Below, in pieces: positions 60,405 to 64,000 of a DNA stretch of 64,000 nt (within the stretch, counting starts at the first letter, position 1; each line of letters starts with the position of its first letter). Position numbers and translations under genes: made by a program. Location of the stretch: contig NZ_CALUAA010000002.1 in the NCBI RefSeq assembly GCF_943913915.1, positions 1-64,000 of the forward strand, given 5' to 3'. This DNA is from an uncultured Peptoniphilus sp. (GTDB taxonomy: Bacteria; Bacillota; Clostridia; Tissierellales; Peptoniphilaceae). The notes beneath the pieces are model-generated. The model did not search any database. It saw only the letters and a list, made by a program, of their open reading frames with translations, and was not told the origin of the DNA.

Positions 60405-60413
60405 TGTTATAAT
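60405..60413 (+). promoter_or_regulatory. Extended -10 promoter for sua5
   Basis: TGTTATAAT 20 bp before the sua5 ATG; it lacks a good -35. Third copy of this nonamer at a promoter position in the window. Confidence 0.5.
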
Positions 60414-60433
60414 GAACAGTTGAGGAGGAATCC

Positions 60434-61483
60434 ATGGAAACGAAAGTTTTACACATAGATACAATCGACGAGCGGGAGAAGATCAAAGAAGCGGCGGAAC
60501 TTTTACGCGCCGGCGAGCTCGTGATCTTTCCCACGGAGACAGTCTACGGCCTAGGTGCTGACGGCTTAAACGAGGAAGCGGTGGATAAAATTTTCGCCGC
60601 CAAGGGGCGTCCCAAGGATAACCCCCTGATTCTTCACATTGCCGACCCGGAGCAGGTGCTGGATCTCGTAAAAGTGATTCCGCCCAAGGGAAAGGACTGT
60701 ATGGATATGTTTTGGCCCGGTCCCTTGACGCTGATCTTTGAGCGCTCGGAGATCGTCCCCGACGGCATTACGGCAGGAGCGGAGACGGTAGCCATTCGCA
60801 TGCCGTCTCATCCTATCGCCCACGAAATATTAAAAGAGGCGTCCATTCCCGTAGCGGCGCCCAGTGCCAACACATCGGGAAGGCCTTCCCCTACGCGCCT
60901 TTCCCATGTCTTGGAAGATATGAAGGGGAAAGTGCCCATAATCGTTGATTCCGGCGACAGCTACGTAGGTATCGAATCCACGGTTTTAGATGTTACCGTG
61001 GATCCGCCGGTGATCTATCGGCCGGGCGGCGTAACGAAAGAAGATTTAGAGGCGATTATCGGGGAAGTGGGGATTGATGAGACGACCATCGATGCGACAA
61101 ATCACGCGATTCCCAAAAGTCCCGGACAAAAATACAGACACTACGCGCCGAAAGGAGACGCTACTCTTTTCGGCGGCGATTTAAAAAACATCGTCAAGGA
61201 AATAAACCGGCGTATCGCCGAAACGGAGCCGTCGGAACGCACGGCGGTACTCTGCACGACGGAAACGAAAGAGGCCTATGAAGGGATGGACCTTTTAATC
61301 GACATGGGCTCTCGGGAACAACTAGAAACAATCGCCCACGATCTTTTCGACAGTTTGAGGAAATGCGACGAGGAATCAATCGATGTGATCTTCGTAGAAG
61401 GTTTTGATTTCAGGGGCCTCGGCGTCGGCATTATGAACCGTCTGTTGAAGGCATGTGGCGGAAAGGTGGTTTTAGGACTGTGA
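60434..61483 (+). CDS. sua5: L-threonylcarbamoyladenylate synthase (Sua5, long form)
   Basis: 349 residues. Makes threonylcarbamoyl-AMP from threonine, bicarbonate and ATP for the t6A37 modification of ANN-decoding tRNAs. The YrdC domain (1-~205) has FPTETVYGLGADG, KGRPKDNPLILHI, PSANTSGRPSPT and GIESTVLDV. The C-terminal Sua5 domain (from about 235, SPGQKYRHYAPKGDATLF) makes it the two-domain form. ATG follows TGAGGAGG. Overlaps ywlE. Confidence 0.95.
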   Translation: METKVLHIDTIDEREKIKEAAELLRAGELVIFPTETVYGLGADGLNEEAVDKIFAAKGRPKDNPLILHIADPEQVLDLVKVIPPKGKDCMDMFWPGPLTLIFERSEIVPDGITAGAETVAIRMPSHPIAHEILKEASIPVAAPSANTSGRPSPTRLSHVLEDMKGKVPIIVDSGDSYVGIESTVLDVTVDPPVIYRPGGVTKEDLEAIIGEVGIDETTIDATNHAIPKSPGQKYRHYAPKGDATLFGGDLKNIVKEINRRIAETEPSERTAVLCTTETKEAYEGMDLLIDMGSREQLETIAHDLFDSLRKCDEESIDVIFVEGFDFRGLGVGIMNRLLKACGGKVVLGL

Positions 61484-61908
61484 ATATTCTCTACATTTGT
61501 ACAGGTAATACCTGTCGTAGCCCCATGGCAAAAGTTTTAACGGAAGTGGAAGCGGATAAGCGAAATATCGGCCATACCGTAAGGAGCCGGGGCATGGCGG
61601 CCCACGACGGCGAGGGTATGAGCCACGGCGCTTTAAAGGCGCTGGCGGAAGAGGGCATTAACGGAAGTTTTCATAAGGCCAAAACCCTTTCCGAAAAGGA
61701 TCTGGAGTGGGCGGATAAAATCTACGTCATGACCCACACTATGGCGACGAACTTAAAGCGGGGATGGCCGGCCTACGGAGACAAAATCGAGCCCTTCGCC
61801 GAAAAAGATGTCATCGATCCCTTCGGCGCGGACATGACCATTTATCGCTTTACGAAAAACAGTCTAATCAAAGAAATCGAGCGAAAATTCGAGGAGGGTG
61901 AGCTATGA
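61480..61908 (+). CDS. ywlE: Low-molecular-weight phosphatase, protein-arginine phosphatase type
   Basis: 142 residues. P-loop CTGNTCRSPMAK close to the N-terminus and the general acid in EKDVIDPFGAD (DPF). The Thr in CTGNTCRS is the residue that favours phosphoarginine over phosphotyrosine in Bacillus YwlE; most tyrosine phosphatases have Ile there. I set the start at GTG 61480, overlapping the sua5 stop (GTGA); a longer frame begins at 61453. The sua5-ywlE-rpiB-upp order matches the Bacillus ywl region. Confidence 0.85.
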   Translation: MNILYICTGNTCRSPMAKVLTEVEADKRNIGHTVRSRGMAAHDGEGMSHGALKALAEEGINGSFHKAKTLSEKDLEWADKIYVMTHTMATNLKRGWPAYGDKIEPFAEKDVIDPFGADMTIYRFTKNSLIKEIERKFEEGEL

Positions 61909-62348
61909 AAATCGCCATGGGCGCCGATCACGGCGGCTTTCGCAGAAAGGAAGCTCTAAAAGCCTATTTGGAAGAAAAGGGCCACACCATTGTCGATGTG
62001 GGCACGGACTCCACAGATTCCGTGGATTATCCCGAATTCGGCAAAAAGGCCGCGGAGCTTGTGGCGAGCGGCGAATGTGAGCGGGGGATCGTCATCTGCG
62101 GCTCCGGTATCGGTATCGGCATTGCCGCCAATAAAGTAAAGGGCATTCGCTGCGCCATGGTTTCCGAACCCTATTCCGCAGCTCTTAGCCGTCGACACAA
62201 CAATGCCAACATGATTTCCATGGGCGCCCGTACCATCGGCGGGGACATGACGAAAGAAATTGCCGACGTATTTTTAGAAGAACCATTTGAAGGCGGCCGA
62301 CACATTCGCCGCGTGGAAGCCATTGAGGAGGAAGTATGGGAAAAGTAA
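61905..62348 (+). CDS. rpiB: Ribose 5-phosphate isomerase B
   Basis: 147 residues. Interconverts ribose 5-phosphate and ribulose 5-phosphate. AMGADHGGFRRKEAL at the N-terminus, the catalytic Cys in GIVICGSGIGIGIAANK, and SRRHNNANMISMGARTIG are family signatures. ATGA overlap with the preceding gene and 13-bp overlap with upp. Confidence 0.95.
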   Translation: MKIAMGADHGGFRRKEALKAYLEEKGHTIVDVGTDSTDSVDYPEFGKKAAELVASGECERGIVICGSGIGIGIAANKVKGIRCAMVSEPYSAALSRRHNNANMISMGARTIGGDMTKEIADVFLEEPFEGGRHIRRVEAIEEEVWEK

Positions 62349-62965
62349 CCGTAACCGATCACCCTTTAATTCAACATAAACTGACGCTCCTTCGAGACGT
62401 CAACACATCCAGTAAGGATTTTCGTCAATTACTGACAGAAATTACCATGCTTATGGGCCACGAACTGACGAGGGATCTGCCCATTCAAGATAAAGTGATC
62501 GAGACCCCTATGGGAAAAGCCACGGGAAAAGAAATGGCGGGGAAAAAACCCGTTATCGTTCCCGTTTTAAGAGCGGGTCTCGGCATGGTAGACGGGCTCT
62601 TAAACTTAATCCCCGGCGCTCGCGTGGGTCATATCGGCCTCTACCGCGATCCGGAGACCCTTCAACCGGTGGAATACTACTGTAAACTCCCGAAAGATGT
62701 AGCAGGAAGAGAAGTTATTATTGTCGACCCCATGCTTGCAACGGGTGGCTCCCTTGCAGCGGCTATCGGCTTTGTAAAAGACAGAGGTGCCAACCATGTG
62801 CGCGCCCTTTGTTTGCTCGCCGCACCTGAAGGACTGGAAGCGCTTCAAGAGGCTCATCCCGATGTGGACCTTTACGTGGCCTGCATCGACGAAAAACTTG
62901 ACGACAATGCATACATCGTGCCGGGACTCGGCGATGCGGGAGATAGAATTTTCGGGACCAAATAA
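62336..62965 (+). CDS. upp: Uracil phosphoribosyltransferase
   Basis: 209 residues. Salvages uracil to UMP with PRPP. PRPP-binding VDPMLATGGSLAAAI, KKPVIVPVLRAGLGMVDG, and C-terminal YIVPGLGDAGDRIFGTK are typical. ATG lies within the end of rpiB after TGAGGAGG. Followed 3 bp later by the tagO-like gene. Confidence 0.95.
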   Translation: MGKVTVTDHPLIQHKLTLLRDVNTSSKDFRQLLTEITMLMGHELTRDLPIQDKVIETPMGKATGKEMAGKKPVIVPVLRAGLGMVDGLLNLIPGARVGHIGLYRDPETLQPVEYYCKLPKDVAGREVIIVDPMLATGGSLAAAIGFVKDRGANHVRALCLLAAPEGLEALQEAHPDVDLYVACIDEKLDDNAYIVPGLGDAGDRIFGTK

Positions 62966-62968
62966 TCT

Positions 62969-64000
62969 ATGAAGACCATGATATTACCGTTTTTATTAGC
63001 GGCGATCATCAGCTTTGTCGCTACGCCGCCGGTGAGGAAATGGGCCATAAAACACGGCTTTATGGACATACCGAAAGACGAGAGGCGGGTGCACAAAAAG
63101 GCGATTCCTCTGAGCGGGGGGCTTGCCATTTACCTTGCCACGATTGTCGGCGTCCTTGTGTTTTTGCCTTTAGACAGTGAGAACATCGCCTATATTATCG
63201 GCGCGTCCCTTATCGCCTTCGCCGGCCTTTACGACGACAAATACGACTTGTCGCCTTCCTATAAATTCGGCATTCAGATTTTGGCGGCGGTGGTTTTAAT
63301 CGTAGGCGGTGTAAAAATAAGCTTTTTCACCAATCCCTTTTACGGCGCCAATCTCCTCGTGAATTTGGAATGGCTCGCCATTCCCATTACCATTTTTTGG
63401 GTGGTGGGCATTACCAACACTATCAACCTAATCGACGGCCTCGACGGCTTGGCATGCGGCATCAGTGCCATCGCCTCCATCAGCTTGATGTTTGTGGCCC
63501 ATCGATTAAATCACGGAGAGATGAGCATGTTTGCCGCCATTTTAGCCGGCAGCTGCATCGGCTTTTTGCCTTTCAACTTTAATCCCGCCAAAATATTTAT
63601 GGGGGATACGGGAGCGCTCTTTTTAGGATTTACCCTTAGCTTTTTATCTATACAAGGGGTTATGAAATCCGTAGCACTTATTACTGTCTTTATACCCGTG
63701 CTGATTTTGGCGGTGCCCGTCTTCGACACCGCCTTCGCCATGATCCGCAGAAAACTTTCAGGAAAAAGCGTGACCGAAGCGGACAAGGGGCATTTGCACC
63801 ACCGCCTTCTGCGCCATGGATTTAACCAAAAGCAAACGGTCCTCGCCCTTTACTGCGTGAGCTTAATTTTCGGCATCATCGGCAATTTAGTGAGCACCAT
63901 GCACGAGAAAAACGGCCTGATCACCGCCTTGATCATATTAGCCGTCGTCGGCATACTCGCCTTGATGCTTGGTTTTTTAAATGAGAGAGAGGAAGAAAAT
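62969..64000 (+). CDS. tagO: Undecaprenyl-phosphate GlcNAc-1-phosphate transferase (TagO/WecA type), 3' end outside window
   Basis: 344 codons are visible and the frame is open at the right edge. PNPT-family integral membrane enzyme that transfers a sugar phosphate to undecaprenyl phosphate, the first step of teichoic acid or surface polysaccharide synthesis. Seen: HKKAIPLSGGLAI, the Asp pair in LYDDKYDL, NLIDGLDGLACG, FMGDTGALFLG and the histidine motif GHLHHRLL, in the usual order among about ten helices. HLHHRLL plus NLIDGLDGLA favours TagO/WecA over MraY. The sugar is inferred from the family. Confidence 0.9.
   Translation, partial: MKTMILPFLLAAIISFVATPPVRKWAIKHGFMDIPKDERRVHKKAIPLSGGLAIYLATIVGVLVFLPLDSENIAYIIGASLIAFAGLYDDKYDLSPSYKFGIQILAAVVLIVGGVKISFFTNPFYGANLLVNLEWLAIPITIFWVVGITNTINLIDGLDGLACGISAIASISLMFVAHRLNHGEMSMFAAILAGSCIGFLPFNFNPAKIFMGDTGALFLGFTLSFLSIQGVMKSVALITVFIPVLILAVPVFDTAFAMIRRKLSGKSVTEADKGHLHHRLLRHGFNQKQTVLALYCVSLIFGIIGNLVSTMHEKNGLITALIILAVVGILALMLGFLNEREEEN

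Noticed and set aside
1..64000. rRNA, tRNA, CRISPR arrays, insertion sequences, prophage
   Set aside because: Gaps between genes were read on both strands; no tRNA-like cloverleaf, rRNA core sequence, regularly spaced repeat array, transposase or phage structural gene was recognised.

Overview
The window looks like a chromosomal segment of an anaerobic, low-to-mid GC Gram-positive bacterium (Bacillota). The most likely group is the peptide-fermenting anaerobic cocci (Tissierellia/Peptoniphilaceae-like); this placement is inferred from gene content and no 16S rRNA gene is present. Supporting signs are a giant 2-hydroxyacyl-CoA dehydratase activase-type protein, an acyl-CoA dehydrogenase fused to ETF-alpha and rubredoxin domains, a flavodiiron oxygen reductase, a proline-peptide utilisation operon, a corrinoid importer under a cobalamin riboswitch, strong AAGGAGG-type ribosome binding sites, frequent TTG starts, and a D-amino-acid ligase/racemase pair of the kind used for peptidoglycan cross-bridges. 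No rRNA, tRNA, CRISPR array, insertion sequence or prophage was seen.

Layout. 1-7.3 kb: a DUF4153 membrane protein (cut by the left edge), a GDT1-type cation exchanger, two RNA methyltransferases (trmN6-like, rsmI), a nurA-herA DNA end-processing pair and pnuC. 7.3-12.1 kb: ldh facing away from the acyl-CoA dehydrogenase/ETF/rubredoxin fusion and flavodiiron gene. 12.2-18.8 kb: CBS-type pyrophosphatase, TetR regulator, DUF308 protein plus radical SAM/SPASM enzyme, small alarmone synthetase, TVP38-like membrane protein, DegV. 19-24.2 kb: the 1414-residue activase and a secreted copper-amine-oxidase-N-like protein behind a twin palindrome. 24.2-29.3 kb: pdxS and divergent MocR regulator, TraX-like protein, racemase/ATP-grasp pair. 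29.3-34.9 kb: redox-stress genes (selO, large catalase, flavodoxin, tautomerase, cysteine-rich C_GCAxxG protein).

34.9-36.8 kb is an AT-rich accessory patch: one unrecognised 225-residue protein behind a dense array of TGTAAACA-type repeats, and three 59-61-residue two-helix membrane proteins. 36.8-39.8 kb: cobalamin riboswitch and btuFCD. 40-45.2 kb: pepP - peptide transporter - pepQ - proline iminopeptidase. 45.2-46 kb is a non-coding stretch holding two long perfect hairpins of the same design (23-nt loops). 46-48.5 kb: panG-panB-panC.

48.7-54.5 kb carries mixed housekeeping genes (PspC, zinc-ribbon/TPR membrane protein, hydrolases, VanZ-like, HAD, DppA, tadA). 54.6-59 kb: DUF896 and a trkA-trkH-second-trkA potassium operon. 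59-64 kb: ung, hydrolase, sua5, protein-arginine-phosphatase-like gene, rpiB, upp and a tagO/wecA-type gene cut by the right edge, most with overlapping or nearly touching ends.

The strongest candidates for something undescribed are the repeat-controlled AT-rich patch at 35-36.7 kb, the paired palindromes at 45.3-45.7 kb, and the ACAD-EtfA-rubredoxin/flavodiiron pair as a possible electron route from acyl-CoA oxidation to oxygen reduction.
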